From NCBI GenBank assembly GCA_034190295.1, contig JAXHSW010000017.1, positions 1-64,000 on the forward strand: a stretch of 64,000 bases of DNA, written 5' to 3'. A model generated the notes under the pieces. The model was given only the letters and a program-made list of their open reading frames with translations. It ran no database searches and was not told where the DNA came from. This document shows, piece after piece, positions 19,225 to 29,057 of this stretch (the first letter of the stretch is position 1; each line of letters opens with the position of its first letter). The translations under genes were made by a program, and so were the position numbers. This DNA comes from Okeania sp034190295 (GTDB lineage Bacteria > Cyanobacteriota > Cyanobacteriia > Cyanobacteriales > Microcoleaceae).

Positions 19225-19809
19225 TTAAACTTTACTTAGTACAAATACACTGCCTTGATTGCCTCTTCCAATGCGTAAATCTTCATCTAAATATGTAATA
19301 TCTAACCACCCCTTTTGTTCTCGGTTTTGTATATTAAAATCAACAGCAGTAAATTTTTTTCCTGATTCTATTTCGGCAATTAATTTATTAGGCGATTGAT
19401 AACCAATTAAACTTTGTAAACCTAAAATTGAACGATTAAATTTAACATTTACTCGCTTCTGGGAAACAGCTTCAAACTGAGCAACAACACTAACTATTCC
19501 TTCTAAAAAAGGCAAACCAGATACTTCAGCAATATTATAGATGACTGTATCTTGGACTCGGATACATTGATAAATTTCCCCTAGTTTCAGGAAAGGAAAA
19601 CTATCAATGCGTAGTAATTCTTGACTGGTAGTATAAAGTAATCGCCAATTGCCATCTAATAGTTCTTTTGCTTCAAAGGGACAAGGGTTGGGATTGTAAC
19701 CTTCTACTTGAGCGATCGCTGCTAGAATTACTTGTTGGTCATTTTTACTTGCTAGTAAACCACGATTTTTGCCTGTAAGTGTCTCTATTAATCTGTATTT
19801 ATAAATCAT
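19225..19809 (-). CDS. PAP/fibrillin family protein
   Basis: A 194-residue plastid-lipid-associated protein/fibrillin. The family pattern is seen: an N-terminal helix ending in a NRGL-type motif (LTGKNRGLLA), then LLDGNWRLLYTTSQELL, a lipocalin-like beta series (VSGLPFLEGIVSVVAQFEA), and the C-terminal LDITYLDEDLRIGRGNQGS-type block of PAP_fibrillin. In cyanobacteria and plastids these proteins bind lipids or quinones at thylakoids and protect the photosystems under light stress; this role comes from the family. The start ATG at 19809 is well placed. Single gene with repeat-filled flanks. Confidence 0.92.
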   Translation of the reverse strand: MIYKYRLIETLTGKNRGLLASKNDQQVILAAIAQVEGYNPNPCPFEAKELLDGNWRLLYTTSQELLRIDSFPFLKLGEIYQCIRVQDTVIYNIAEVSGLPFLEGIVSVVAQFEAVSQKRVNVKFNRSILGLQSLIGYQSPNKLIAEIESGKKFTAVDFNIQNREQKGWLDITYLDEDLRIGRGNQGSVFVLSKV

Positions 19810-20721
19810 AGTTCTTGTTTATTGTCAATCTGCGTTGATTATAAGCTGACAATTTTCCTTTATTACATAAGCATTCAGCTAGCTTGCGGTTAGCTATCAG
19901 CAATGAAAATGAAAATGAATAAAGCCAGCATTCGTTTAACTTCTACTACATTCTCAACCAGAGATTGGTACTCTGAAGCTTTGATAAAATTGCTTTTTTC
20001 TCCTTGTAAAAGCTGATAGCTGATAGCTGACTGCTGTTAGCTCCGCATTCGGCGAGGAAATGCTTACTTTATTACTGAAGAAGAAAATTTAAAAAACATT
20101 CTTCGGGTATCCGGGTCTTAAGCAATTTTAACGATATCCTTAACAGTAGCAAAAAATTTAGATAGGCTTACTACTTGGATTGATTTTACTTTGTTTGAAT
20201 GAATCTATAGCAGGGAATAAGGGGGCTATTTCATTCTTTACACTTGGGTGTGGGGATGGTGGGGAAAAGCTACAACCCTGATGGTTGAATTAACTGCTTG
20301 GGGGTTCTATCTTCCCATATCCCCCACCAATCCATGCCTCCCAAACTCACTTCCCCAATACCTTTGAGCCTTAATGAAATAGCCGTGGGATAATAGTGAG
20401 AATAGGAAATTGGCTCTGTGTAATGAGTAATGAGGAATACTCTGGACTTGATATGGCAGTGGGTGCAAATGGGATTTGATGGGGCGATCGTCCCGATTGG
20501 CCAAATTCTTAGTAACTTATTGACTACTGACTACTTCTTCAAGATTTGATGCAAGTAAATTCATCTAATCTTTTAAACAAGGACAGGAAAAACATTTATA
20601 TATATTATTTAGCTGGCAAATTTAAAACAAAATCCCCTAAAATCCAAGAGACCTAATAGAGAAGATGAGTAAATCTAAAGATATTAGGATAGACTTACTA
20701 AAATTCCTTGACTGAGGATAT
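19810..20721. other. Intergenic region upstream of the DUF3134 gene
   Basis: GCTGATAGCTGATAGCTGAC heptamers at about 20009-20030 and a CATTCAGC/GCATTCGGC fragment; otherwise unique AT-rich sequence. A 65-codon reverse ORF is not supported. The promoter of the DUF3134 gene should lie in the last 150 bp; I do not see a distinct one. Confidence 0.4.
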
Positions 20722-21831
20722 ATGGAAGAAAAACAACAAACAAATAACCCATCACAACCAGTAGTGTCGCAGAATACTACAGAGCAGGAGACTGTAAATC
20801 CACAACCAGTAGTTCCACAACCAACGGTACAGGAGACGGTAAATCCACAACCTGTAGTCCCACAACCAACTACGGTACAGGAGACAGTAAATCCACAACC
20901 TGTAGTTCCACAACCAACTACGGTACAGGAGACAGTAAATCCACAACCAGTAGTTCCACAACCAACTACGGTACAGGAGACAGTAAATCCACAACCAGTA
21001 GTTCCACAACCAACTACGGTACAGGAGACAGTAAATCCACAACCAACGGTACAGGAGACAGTAAATCCACAACCTGTAGTTCCACAACCAACTACGGTAC
21101 AGGAGACAGTAAATCCACAACCTGTAGTTCCACAACCAACTACGGTACAGGAGACAGTAAATCCACAACCAGTAGTCCCACAACCAACTACGGTACAGGA
21201 GACAGTAAATCCACAACCAACTACGGTACAGGAGACAGTAAATCCACAACCTGTAGTTCCACAACCAACTACGGTACAGGAGACAGTAAATCCACAACCT
21301 GTAGTTCCACAACCAACGGTACAGGAGACAGTAAATCCACAACCAGTAGTTCCACAACCAACGGTACAGGAGACAGTAAATCCACAACCAGTAGTTCCAC
21401 AACCAACTACGGTACAGGAGACAGTAAATCCACAACCAGTAGTCCCACAACCAACTACGGTACAGGAGACAGTAAATCCACAACCAGTAGTCCCACAACC
21501 AAGTATGGTAGGAGCAAAGGTAGAACAACCAGTAGGAATACCAGTAGGAGTTGTTGGTCGTAGAAATAACCAACCTCAGTCACAACCGGTTCTAGTTTAC
21601 AACCCCTCCCTACTTCTAATACCTCGCCATGAACCGGCAGATGTAATTCCTACGAAACGAGACTCATCTATAGTGGACTGGTTAGAAACATCAGGCAGAA
21701 TGTTACCTAGAGATCCTTCAGAATCAGATAATTATCTCCAAGAGGAAGAGGAAATCTCAGAATTGATAGCTGTAGACAATTTTAGTGATGATGACCCTTT
21801 AGAAGGAAATGCCGATGAGTCTGGTGAATAG
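20722..21831 (+). CDS. DUF3134 family protein with long N-terminal Pro/Gln repeat
   Basis: 369 residues in two parts. Residues about 23-260 are sixteen tandem copies of ETVNPQPVVPQPTTVQ; copies 6 and 10 are shortened, and T/TT variation occurs between units. The last ~75 residues (VLVYNPSLLLIPRHEPADVI, SSIVDWLETSGRML, then an acidic tail) match the small cyanobacterial DUF3134 domain, normally a stand-alone protein of 70-80 residues. Function unknown. GAGGA at 20713-20717 precedes the ATG. The repeat keeps frame across 720 bp while codon variants are limited, so it is a recently expanded but translated tract. No signal peptide or membrane segment. MraY follows about 130 bp later; co-transcription is possible. 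Confidence 0.85.
   Translation: MEEKQQTNNPSQPVVSQNTTEQETVNPQPVVPQPTVQETVNPQPVVPQPTTVQETVNPQPVVPQPTTVQETVNPQPVVPQPTTVQETVNPQPVVPQPTTVQETVNPQPTVQETVNPQPVVPQPTTVQETVNPQPVVPQPTTVQETVNPQPVVPQPTTVQETVNPQPTTVQETVNPQPVVPQPTTVQETVNPQPVVPQPTVQETVNPQPVVPQPTVQETVNPQPVVPQPTTVQETVNPQPVVPQPTTVQETVNPQPVVPQPSMVGAKVEQPVGIPVGVVGRRNNQPQSQPVLVYNPSLLLIPRHEPADVIPTKRDSSIVDWLETSGRMLPRDPSESDNYLQEEEEISELIAVDNFSDDDPLEGNADESGE
20788..21501. repeat. 48-bp class coding minisatellite, 16 copies
   Basis: In-frame tandem units of 48 bp, with 45, 33 and 30 bp variants, encoding ETVNPQPVVPQPTTVQ. Third-base variants (CCAGTAGTT, CCTGTAGTT, CCAGTAGTC) are interspersed, showing repeated duplication of blocks. It lies inside the DUF3134 gene. 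Confidence 0.9.
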
Positions 21832-21962
21832 AGATTTTCAACAATTAATAATTAATAATTAATAATTAATTATTCCCTCAAAGCTATTCAGTTAAAAGTT
21901 GAATTTGATAATTTTTTAATCAAACCTAAAGTATCCAAAAGTGTGTGTGGAGGAGTTTTTTT

Positions 21963-23048
21963 ATGCAAAATAAGCTAGTTTTTCGCAAATCTATTTCCTT
22001 ATCGGGAGAAAATTTATTCTTGGGTTTGGGTTTAGGATTAAGCTCTTTTGCCCTAATTTTAGACAGTATGGCTAATCGAATTATCGGTATAGAATCTCTG
22101 AGCTTACCTCTAATTCTATGTGGTCTAGCAACTGCAAGTTTGGGGTATTGGGTTATACCCATACTTAGAAGACTTAAAGCTGGACAAATAATCCGGGAGG
22201 ATGGCCCCCAAGCTCATCTACAAAAATCAGGTACTCCAACTATGGGAGGCATATTTTTTGTACCAGTAGGAGTAGCGATCGCTCTGTTATTATCGAAATT
22301 TCATCCAGATGTCATGGTAGTATCGGCAATGACTCTAGCTTACGGTTTTATTGGTTTGCTGGATGATTGGAAAATTTTGCAACGTAAGTCTAATAAGGGA
22401 ATATCCCCGAAAATGAAATTGGCTTTGCAGATCGGTTTTGCAATACTATTTTGTGGATGGCTAGCATGGAGTCAACCTAGTACGGTTACTAATATTGCTT
22501 TACCTTATGGTCTACAATTATCTTTAGGATTACTATTTTGGCCTCTGGCAGGTTTTGTTTTAGTGGCAGAAAGTAATGCTACAAATCTTACGGATGGCGT
22601 TGATGGTTTGATGGGAGGTTTGGGAGCGGTGGCATTTTTAGGGTTAGGAGCTTATTTAGCTCCTACTGCTCCGGAGTTAATGATTTTTTGTGCTTGTATG
22701 AGTGGTAGTTGTCTCGGTTTTGTTGCTCATAACCGCAATCCTGCTAAGGTGTTTATGGGTGATACAGGATCGTTAGCTTTGGGTGGAAGTTTAGCTGCAG
22801 TTGCTCTACTAACTAATACTCTATGGATATTATTAATTCTTAGTGTGATTTTTTTGATAGAAACTCTTTCGGTTATTGCTCAAGTTGGTTATTACAAGGC
22901 AACGAAAGGAACTGATGGTGTAGGTAAGCGCTTATTTAAAATGGCTCCTTTTCATCATCATTTAGAATTATCTGGTTGGTCGGAAACTCAAGTGGTGGGA
23001 TGTTTTTATTTGGTTAGTGCAATTTTGGCTAGTTTGTGCTTATTTTAG
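21963..23048 (+). CDS. mraY: Phospho-N-acetylmuramoyl-pentapeptide-transferase
   Basis: Transfers phospho-MurNAc-pentapeptide from UDP to undecaprenyl phosphate, forming lipid I at the cytoplasmic membrane. Family signatures: GTPTMGGIFF, the Asp-Asp motif LLDDWKIL, NLTDGVDGLMGG, FMGDTGSLALGG and the HHHLELSGW loop. About ten hydrophobic segments. I place the start at the ATG at 21963 because GGAGGAG (21949-21955) is an excellent ribosome site for it; an in-frame GTG at 21945 would add six residues and overlap that site. 361 residues, normal for cyanobacterial MraY. An AATTAAT heptamer run (21842-21870) lies upstream. Confidence 0.97.
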   Translation: MQNKLVFRKSISLSGENLFLGLGLGLSSFALILDSMANRIIGIESLSLPLILCGLATASLGYWVIPILRRLKAGQIIREDGPQAHLQKSGTPTMGGIFFVPVGVAIALLLSKFHPDVMVVSAMTLAYGFIGLLDDWKILQRKSNKGISPKMKLALQIGFAILFCGWLAWSQPSTVTNIALPYGLQLSLGLLFWPLAGFVLVAESNATNLTDGVDGLMGGLGAVAFLGLGAYLAPTAPELMIFCACMSGSCLGFVAHNRNPAKVFMGDTGSLALGGSLAAVALLTNTLWILLILSVIFLIETLSVIAQVGYYKATKGTDGVGKRLFKMAPFHHHLELSGWSETQVVGCFYLVSAILASLCLF

Positions 23049-23101
23049 AAATAAGGAGTCAGTCCTCAGTCCTCAGGAGGGAAGAAAGAAGCAAGAAAGA
23101 A

Positions 23102-23240
23102 GACCGTTCAATAATTGATAATTGATAATGGATAATTGATAATTACCTCTCCCTAAAACGGAATTGATTGAATAAAAGGAAAATTTTTTCTTGTTTATCC
23201 ACGGAGAGTGAGAGGATTTTTACCTGAATTATTCGGTAAA
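23102..23240 (+). repeat. Dispersed repeat B
   Basis: GTTCAATAATTGATAATTGA start, ACCTCTCCCTAAAACGGAAT middle, GAATTATTCGGTAAA end. It lies between mraY and the glycosyltransferase gene and is followed by a CTTATCCGGACATGATATA half-element (about 23290-23309). Confidence 0.65.
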
Positions 23241-23331
23241 AGGAGAATTTTTTTTCGGTCGCGTAAGCTGAATGGAGTTCTATCGCGCTCTTATCCGGAC
23301 ATGATATAAATTATTAGTTGAAAAGTCGCTC

Positions 23332-24258
23332 ATGACAAAAGTTTCGGTAATTGTACCAATTTATAATGGTGAGAAAGATTTGCCAGACTTGATAGAATGT
23401 CTGCGATCGCAAACTTATCCTGCTGACCAAGTAGAATATTTACTGGTGGATAATAATAGTGGCGATCGTAGTAATTCATTGATTGAAGCAGCAGCACGAT
23501 CGAGTCAAATTACAATTTGTCTGGTTACTGAAAATCAAATTCAAAGTTCTTATGCTGCTCGTAATGCTGGTATTCGTGCTGCTAGTAGCGAGATATTTGC
23601 TTTCACTGATGGTGACTGTCGTCCTCAACCTCAATGGTTAGAAAATTTAATTCAGCCATTTTCTGACCCTAACATTGGTATTGTGGTCGGAGAAATACTT
23701 GCTTTACCTGGGGACAGTTTATTAGAAAAATACGCAGAGAAACAAGAGACTCTTTCTCAAAAACATACTTTAGCTAATTCATTTTGTCCTTATGGTCAAA
23801 CTGCTAATTTAGCGATTAGAAAGCAAGCATTTGTAGAGGTTGGATTATTTCGTCCTTATTTAACAACGGGTGGAGATGCTGATATTTGTTGGCGGATTTT
23901 ACGAGAAACATCTTATCAGTTTAAGTTTGTAGAAAATGCAGTAGTTAAACATCGTCATCGTTCAACTTGGCAAGATTTACAAAGTCAATGGCGCAGGTAT
24001 GGAAAGTCAAATAAATATTTGCATGAACTCCACGGTATTGATTTAATGCGAGAGTTTAAAACTAAAGAATATATTTATCGTTTGAGTAGATGGTTATTAA
24101 AAGAGTTTCCTCTAACAACAATGAAAATAATATCAGGTAAGGCAGAATTGGTAGAGTTGTTTGATACTCCTATTGGTTTGTTAAATGGTAGGGCAAGAAT
24201 TGTCGGTCAAAAAGAAGCAAAGCTGTCAGATGAAGCACGACAAATTGAAAGATTTTAG
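23332..24258 (+). CDS. Family 2 glycosyltransferase
   Basis: 308 residues with a GT-A fold N terminus: VSVIVPIYNGEKDL, LLVDNNSGDRS, ARNAGIRAASSEIFAFTDGD (a DxD-like TDGD metal/nucleotide-sugar site), then the acceptor-side GGDADICWRIL motif. The C terminus lacks clear membrane spans. Substrate cannot be read from sequence; such enzymes decorate polysaccharides or lipids. A stand-alone gene between mraY and the PKS region. ATG at 23332; no strong ribosome site. Confidence 0.9.
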   Translation: MTKVSVIVPIYNGEKDLPDLIECLRSQTYPADQVEYLLVDNNSGDRSNSLIEAAARSSQITICLVTENQIQSSYAARNAGIRAASSEIFAFTDGDCRPQPQWLENLIQPFSDPNIGIVVGEILALPGDSLLEKYAEKQETLSQKHTLANSFCPYGQTANLAIRKQAFVEVGLFRPYLTTGGDADICWRILRETSYQFKFVENAVVKHRHRSTWQDLQSQWRRYGKSNKYLHELHGIDLMREFKTKEYIYRLSRWLLKEFPLTTMKIISGKAELVELFDTPIGLLNGRARIVGQKEAKLSDEARQIERF

Positions 24259-24891
24259 TCTAATTTTTTGTAAGCAAACAGCTATCAGCCATCAGCTATC
24301 AGCTATTGCTTTTGGTGTGGCTTTAAAGCTGTATTAATTGAGCTAGAATTAATCTTACTATAAAAGTTGTTAAAGTCGATTTTTATTTAAACTATGTCTT
24401 TAAAAGCAGGGTATTATTGCGCTCTAACTGACTGCTAATAGCTGTTTGCGCAGCATTCCGCAGGAGATACTTACAACTTTTTTTATATGAAATTTCATTC
24501 AATTAGAATGCTTTAATTATTGATTTTTATAGAAACTATTATCAAGGCTTATTTCACTAATTGGGAGTAATATCAAATCCGGTAGCATCGGTACAATTCA
24601 CACCCTATATAAGCATGAATGGCGATGGGAATTTTATTACTTAGAAACCAACGGATTTAATAAATATAAGATTTCAAAGATGAAGGACTAAATTTTGGGC
24701 AAAAGTAGATGTTTAAAATAGTTTAATTGATAAATGTTTAACTAATTAAATTTATTATTTTTCTACAGGCTGTATTGTGATATTATTATTGACGCTTACT
24801 ACAGTAATAATACTGGCAGGTAAGCTCAATTGAATCTGTTGAAAACAGGCCAAAAACTGATATATAGTCTAACCAAAGAGGAGATAGTAAC
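24259..24891. other. Intergenic region with heptamers and half of a TATCAAATCCGG element
   Basis: CAGCTATCAGC heptamers (24280-24306 and 24430-24450) and a lone end reading ATATCAAATCCGGTAGCATC at 24572-24591. The 300 bp before the next gene are AT-rich unique sequence; GAGGAGATAG at 24879-24888 is the ribosome site of the following ORF. No gene seen. Confidence 0.5.
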
Positions 24892-25263
24892 ATGAAAAAC
24901 TTGACTGTTGATAGTCAGAAGAACTGTTTATTAGTAGATCGAGCATGGATGGAAGACCTGCAGAAAAAGGCTGCATCTACAAGTTTAGAGCCTGGTATGT
25001 ATGTTTTACGGATTAAGAGTGGGTCATTTAGTTATGGTAGTAACATGACTTCTGAACCATTTGTGTTACTCTGGATATATGGTGGAAAATTTGTTAACCT
25101 CAAGACAAATGTGGAAACTACAGCTACATGGTCTTCTTTAAATGGATATGATGATACTATTACATTAGAAATTAAAGAGACAACTACGATTAGTGCTTTG
25201 TTACTTGATGTTCATGAAAAAGATAATTCTGGTGAAATTGTTGTATCTATTTTAGATGCGTAA
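24892..25263 (+). CDS. Uncharacterised 123-residue beta-rich protein
   Basis: I do not recognise the family. A good ribosome site (GAGGAGAT, 24879-24886) precedes the ATG, and codon use resembles neighbouring genes, so it is likely real. The sequence alternates hydrophobic residues (GMYVLRIKSGSFSYGS, FVLLWIYGGKFVNLKTN, TISALLLDVHEKDNSGEIVV), suggesting an all-beta sandwich. No signal peptide, no cysteine cluster, and one Cys (C13). It lies 0.5 kb upstream of the KS-AT gene on the same strand, separated by a hairpin that may terminate transcription, so a link to the polyketide locus is only positional. Confidence 0.7.
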   Translation: MKNLTVDSQKNCLLVDRAWMEDLQKKAASTSLEPGMYVLRIKSGSFSYGSNMTSEPFVLLWIYGGKFVNLKTNVETTATWSSLNGYDDTITLEIKETTTISALLLDVHEKDNSGEIVVSILDA

Positions 25264-25315
25264 ATCATCAGTTTAATATCGGCTATTTTGTCAAAAAATT
25301 AGTAATAAATTTGCC

Positions 25316-25351
25316 ACGATCGCTCTCTTAATTATTGAGGTGGGCGATCGT
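25316..25351 (+). terminator. Possible terminator hairpin after the 123-aa gene
   Basis: ACGATCGC at 25316-25323 pairs with GCGATCGT at 25344-25351 (8 bp, 20-nt loop), 53 nt after the stop codon. The following T-run is weak (TTTCTGTT), and both arms overlap HIP1-like octamers, so this may be coincidental. Confidence 0.4.
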
Positions 25352-25765
25352 TTCTGTTGATAGCAAAAAGCAGAAGGAAAAATCTGGCGTTGTTTGCATG
25401 TAAGCATTTCCTGCGGACTGCTGCGCAAACAGCTATTAGCTGTCAGCTAGAGCGCAATAAAATCATAAGTTTAAGGATAGGTTTTAAGTGAATATAGACT
25501 TTAGAGTTGACTTTTATAGTAAAATTTTTATAGCTCAATTAATAAAGCTTTTAGTGAGTGATAAAAGCAATAGCTGAATGCTGACTGCTGAATGCTTACG
25601 TTTGCATAAAAGTTAAAAATCAAAAAATAAAATCAAAATAAAAATTCAGTATTTTTACTGTTGACTGTTAATTAAAAAAAAAATAATTGAAAATAAAAGT
25701 TTTATGACATAATAATAAAGAAATAATTAAGAAAATATTTGAGTAGCAGGATTAGTAAGAGGAAT
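25352..25765. other. Leader region of the PKS locus
   Basis: Contains heptamer fragments (CAGCTATTAGCTGTCAGCTA at 25430-25449, TGAATGCTGACTGCTGAATG near 25575) and a very AT-rich 130 bp before the KS-AT gene. The PKS promoter is expected here; I cannot point to a convincing -35/-10 pair. Confidence 0.4.
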
Positions 25766-28700
25766 ATGAATGTACAGGGATCGAAAATAGCAAGTCCCAT
25801 AGCTGTTGTTGGACTAGGTTGCCATTATCCAGGAGCTAATGAATTACCAGCACTTTGGGAAAATATATTGGCCAGGCGTTGCCAATTTCGACAGATGCCA
25901 GATGAACGCTTACCTCTATCTGAATATTACGATAGCGATCGCAATACCCCAGATAAAACCTACGCCGATCGAGCTTCTGTCATAGATGGTTTTGAATTTG
26001 ATTGGGTGAAGCGACGAGTTCCTAAATCAACAGTTGTCTCAACCGATACTGTTCATTGGCTAGCCTTAGAAGTTGCTATAAAAGCTTTAGAGAATGCAGG
26101 TTACAAACGTGAAAGCGTACCAATTAAAAAATCTGGTGTCATCTTAGGAAATACCTTAACAGGAGAAGAGACCCGTTCTAATCCCATGCGTTTGCGCTGG
26201 CCTTTCGTGAAAAAATCTTTGTATGCTGCTGCTACAGCTAAAGGTTTACCTTCTGAAGTAATCGAAGAATTAAGCCAAACTATGGAACAATTCTTTAAAT
26301 CTGTCTTTCCTGAAATTAACGAAGACTCATTAGCAGGATGCCTTTCTAATACTATCAGTGGCAGAATTTGCAATTTCTTCAATTTCGATGGAGGTGGATA
26401 TACTGTAGATGGTGCTTGTGCTTCTTCATTAATTGCCGTCGCCACAGCTGCTACTGCTTTATCTAATGGCGATTTAGATATGGCGTTAGCTGGCGGTGTT
26501 GATATGAGTATAGACGCCTTTGAGCTAATTAGCTTTGCCAAAACAGGTGCTTTAACATCTACAGATATGACTGTCTATGACCGTCGTGGTAGTGGTTTTA
26601 TTCCTGGAGAAGGGTGTGGGTTTGCAGTTCTCAAACGCCTTGAAGATGCTCGAGCAGACGGGAACTATGTCTATGCTATTATCAATGGTTGGGGAATATC
26701 ATCCGATGGAAGAGGAGGCATCACAGCTCCCTCAAAAACCGGACAATCAAAAGCTTTGATAGGTGCTTATGAAAAAGCAGGATATAGTCCTCAACAACTT
26801 CATTTTATTGAAGGACATGGCACGGGAACACCAGTAGGCGATCGCACCGAATTGGAAGGAGTAGTATTAGCGATGAATGCTCATGGGGAAGCGAAACCCC
26901 GCTCCTGTGGGATGACTTCTTTTAAATCTGTCGTTGGACATACCAAAGCTGCTGCTGGTATAGGTGGATTTATTAAAGCTGTCATGGCTGTCAATCAAAG
27001 AATTTTACCCCCAACAGCTAACTGTGAAGACCCAAATCCTGTATTTGATGAAGTAGGTAAATCCCTCTATCCGATTTTACAAGGAGAAATTTACTCTCCG
27101 ACAGAAACTCTTTATGCAGGGGTTTCTGCTATGGGTTTTGGCGGAATTAATTCCCATGTTACCTTATCTTCAGGTGATGCTCCGGCAACTTCTTTAAAAT
27201 CTTCTTTGAATGAAAGAGCTTTACTGGTTTCTCATCAAGATACAGAAGTATTTGTTTTGAGTGCTGCTTCAATTGCTAGTTTATTGGAACGGACTCAGGA
27301 AGTTACCCAACAAGCTAAAGGAATGAGTCTAGCGGAGTTGGTCGATCTAGCAGCAGAACTTTCCAGTCAAGTTAATCCAGAGTTTCCCTGTCGAGCAGCC
27401 ATAGTAGCTGGAACTCCAAAAGAATTACTAGAATCTCTGATAGAGTTAGAGCAACTGCTCAACGACCGTCCCCCTGCTCCCAATAAAGTCACAGTTACTC
27501 CCGAAAGAAATATTTGGGTTTCTTATCAAGTTAAGCGTAGTCGCGTGGCTTTTCTCTTCCCCGGTCAAGGATCGCAGCGATTGAACATGGCTCGAACTTT
27601 GGTCGAACGCTATTCTTGGGCACGGGAATTTTTGGAACAGTGCGACCGCTGGTTAGAAGAAATGGGATTTTTTCCCATTGGTAAGTATATTTATCGTCCT
27701 CTAGACCGAGCAGTAGACCGGGAAGAAACACAGAAGTGGTTTGAAGAACTGACTATAGTTGCGCCAAAGGCAATTTGTTTTGTTTCTTTACTCTGGAAGC
27801 GTTACCTAGAACGTCTGGGGATTAAACCTGCTGTTGTTTGCGGTCACAGTCTGGGAGAATTGATAGCTTTCCATGCCGCTGGTGCTTATGATGAAAAAAC
27901 ATTACTCAAGTTTGCTGCCATGAGGGAAAGAGCTATGAGAGCAAAAACCACTCAAGCAGGAACTATGGCAAGTTTAAGCTGCGATTATCAAACTGCTCAA
28001 CAGCTTGTTTCGGGAATTCCTGGTTATGTTACGGTGTCAAATATTAATAGTCCGGTACAAACAGTAATTTCTGGTGAAAAAACAAGTGTAGAGTTGGTAT
28101 TGCAACAAGCTGCTACTCAGAATATTAAATATCGGGAGTTGGCTGTTGCTAATGGGTTTCATTCCCAAATGATGTCAGAAGCTAGTAAAAAATTACGCGA
28201 CCATGCACCCATTCCTGAGAAACTGGAAGCGCCTAAAATTCCATTATTTTCTAGTCTTGATGGTCAGTTAGTTGAAACTGGAGTCAAGCTAAGAGAACAT
28301 TTTGCTCGCCAAGTCATATCTCAAGTGAATTTTATTGAGCTGGTGAAAGCGATCGCCCCTCAATGCGATATGATGATTGAAGTGGGACCTGGTAAGGTAG
28401 TTTCAGGATTAGTAAGTGCCACCATAGACTCGCCTTTATGTCTGCCATTGGAATCTAAAGTAGGAAAAACAAAAGACTTTAATCTAGTTCTAGCTAGCTT
28501 TTTCACCCACGGTGGTGAAATTAACTGGTCAACGGTTTATGAAAATCGTTTAGTTCGCCCCTTTATCCCTGCCTCACAACTGCAGTTTTTTGAGAATCCT
28601 TGCGAACGACCTTTCTCGGTTTCCCAAGAATATCTCTCTCCGATGAACTTATCTTTCTCTGGCGATCGGCAACCACAGGGAGAGTCAAACACGCCATTGA

Positions 28701-28807
28701 GTGATACTGCTATTATTGAAACTCTATCCAATTACTTTGTTGAACGAGGCTCATTTTTAGCAGATTTAATTAAAGCAGATATCGAAAACTTTCCTCCCAC
28801 TTTATAG
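25766..28807 (+). CDS. Iterative PKS protein, KS-AT (enediyne/polyene PksE-like)
   Basis: A beta-ketoacyl synthase plus acyltransferase protein, 1013 residues from the ATG at 25766 (AAGAGGA just upstream); an in-frame TTG at 25739 would give 1022. Positions below use the longer numbering. KS domain about 17-480: Cys227 in TVDGACASSL, His360 in EGHGTGTPVGD, His401 in VGHTKAAAG. AT domain about 600-905: FPGQGSQ, nucleophile Ser704 in GHSLGE, His808 in GFHS. The DGACASS active site and short KS-AT spacing resemble PUFA/enediyne iterative synthases more than modular type I PKSs. The chain stops right after AT with a 30-residue tail (989-1022; SNYFVERGSFLADLIKADI) that is nearly repeated at the N terminus of the next protein. 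No ACP is present, so it must work with the downstream protein. Confidence 0.92.
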   Translation: MNVQGSKIASPIAVVGLGCHYPGANELPALWENILARRCQFRQMPDERLPLSEYYDSDRNTPDKTYADRASVIDGFEFDWVKRRVPKSTVVSTDTVHWLALEVAIKALENAGYKRESVPIKKSGVILGNTLTGEETRSNPMRLRWPFVKKSLYAAATAKGLPSEVIEELSQTMEQFFKSVFPEINEDSLAGCLSNTISGRICNFFNFDGGGYTVDGACASSLIAVATAATALSNGDLDMALAGGVDMSIDAFELISFAKTGALTSTDMTVYDRRGSGFIPGEGCGFAVLKRLEDARADGNYVYAIINGWGISSDGRGGITAPSKTGQSKALIGAYEKAGYSPQQLHFIEGHGTGTPVGDRTELEGVVLAMNAHGEAKPRSCGMTSFKSVVGHTKAAAGIGGFIKAVMAVNQRILPPTANCEDPNPVFDEVGKSLYPILQGEIYSPTETLYAGVSAMGFGGINSHVTLSSGDAPATSLKSSLNERALLVSHQDTEVFVLSAASIASLLERTQEVTQQAKGMSLAELVDLAAELSSQVNPEFPCRAAIVAGTPKELLESLIELEQLLNDRPPAPNKVTVTPERNIWVSYQVKRSRVAFLFPGQGSQRLNMARTLVERYSWAREFLEQCDRWLEEMGFFPIGKYIYRPLDRAVDREETQKWFEELTIVAPKAICFVSLLWKRYLERLGIKPAVVCGHSLGELIAFHAAGAYDEKTLLKFAAMRERAMRAKTTQAGTMASLSCDYQTAQQLVSGIPGYVTVSNINSPVQTVISGEKTSVELVLQQAATQNIKYRELAVANGFHSQMMSEASKKLRDHAPIPEKLEAPKIPLFSSLDGQLVETGVKLREHFARQVISQVNFIELVKAIAPQCDMMIEVGPGKVVSGLVSATIDSPLCLPLESKVGKTKDFNLVLASFFTHGGEINWSTVYENRLVRPFIPASQLQFFENPCERPFSVSQEYLSPMNLSFSGDRQPQGESNTPLSDTAIIETLSNYFVERGSFLADLIKADIENFPPTL

Positions 28808-29057
28808 AACGCTTATGGGAACTATTGAGGGAGTGTGGGAGGGGTGGAAGGTGTGGGAGGGGTAGCGAGTAAAAGGTCTGGTCTGACCAATTCAATTCGC
28901 CCAGAAGGCAAATCTTTCTACATTCTCTTCCCTTTTGTACGTCGTCCTACCGACACGTCCCCTACCTGAGTTCTGATTCCGGTAGCCAAAAGCATATACC
29001 GCGTCCAAAGATACCATAAGAATTCTATAAAACATACAAACCATCTACATTTTTACT

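Noticed and set aside
20752..21573. Antisense 273-codon ORF rich in Trp/Tyr
   Set aside because: It is the reverse translation of the Pro/Gln repeat of the DUF3134 gene; open only because the 48-bp unit is divisible by three.
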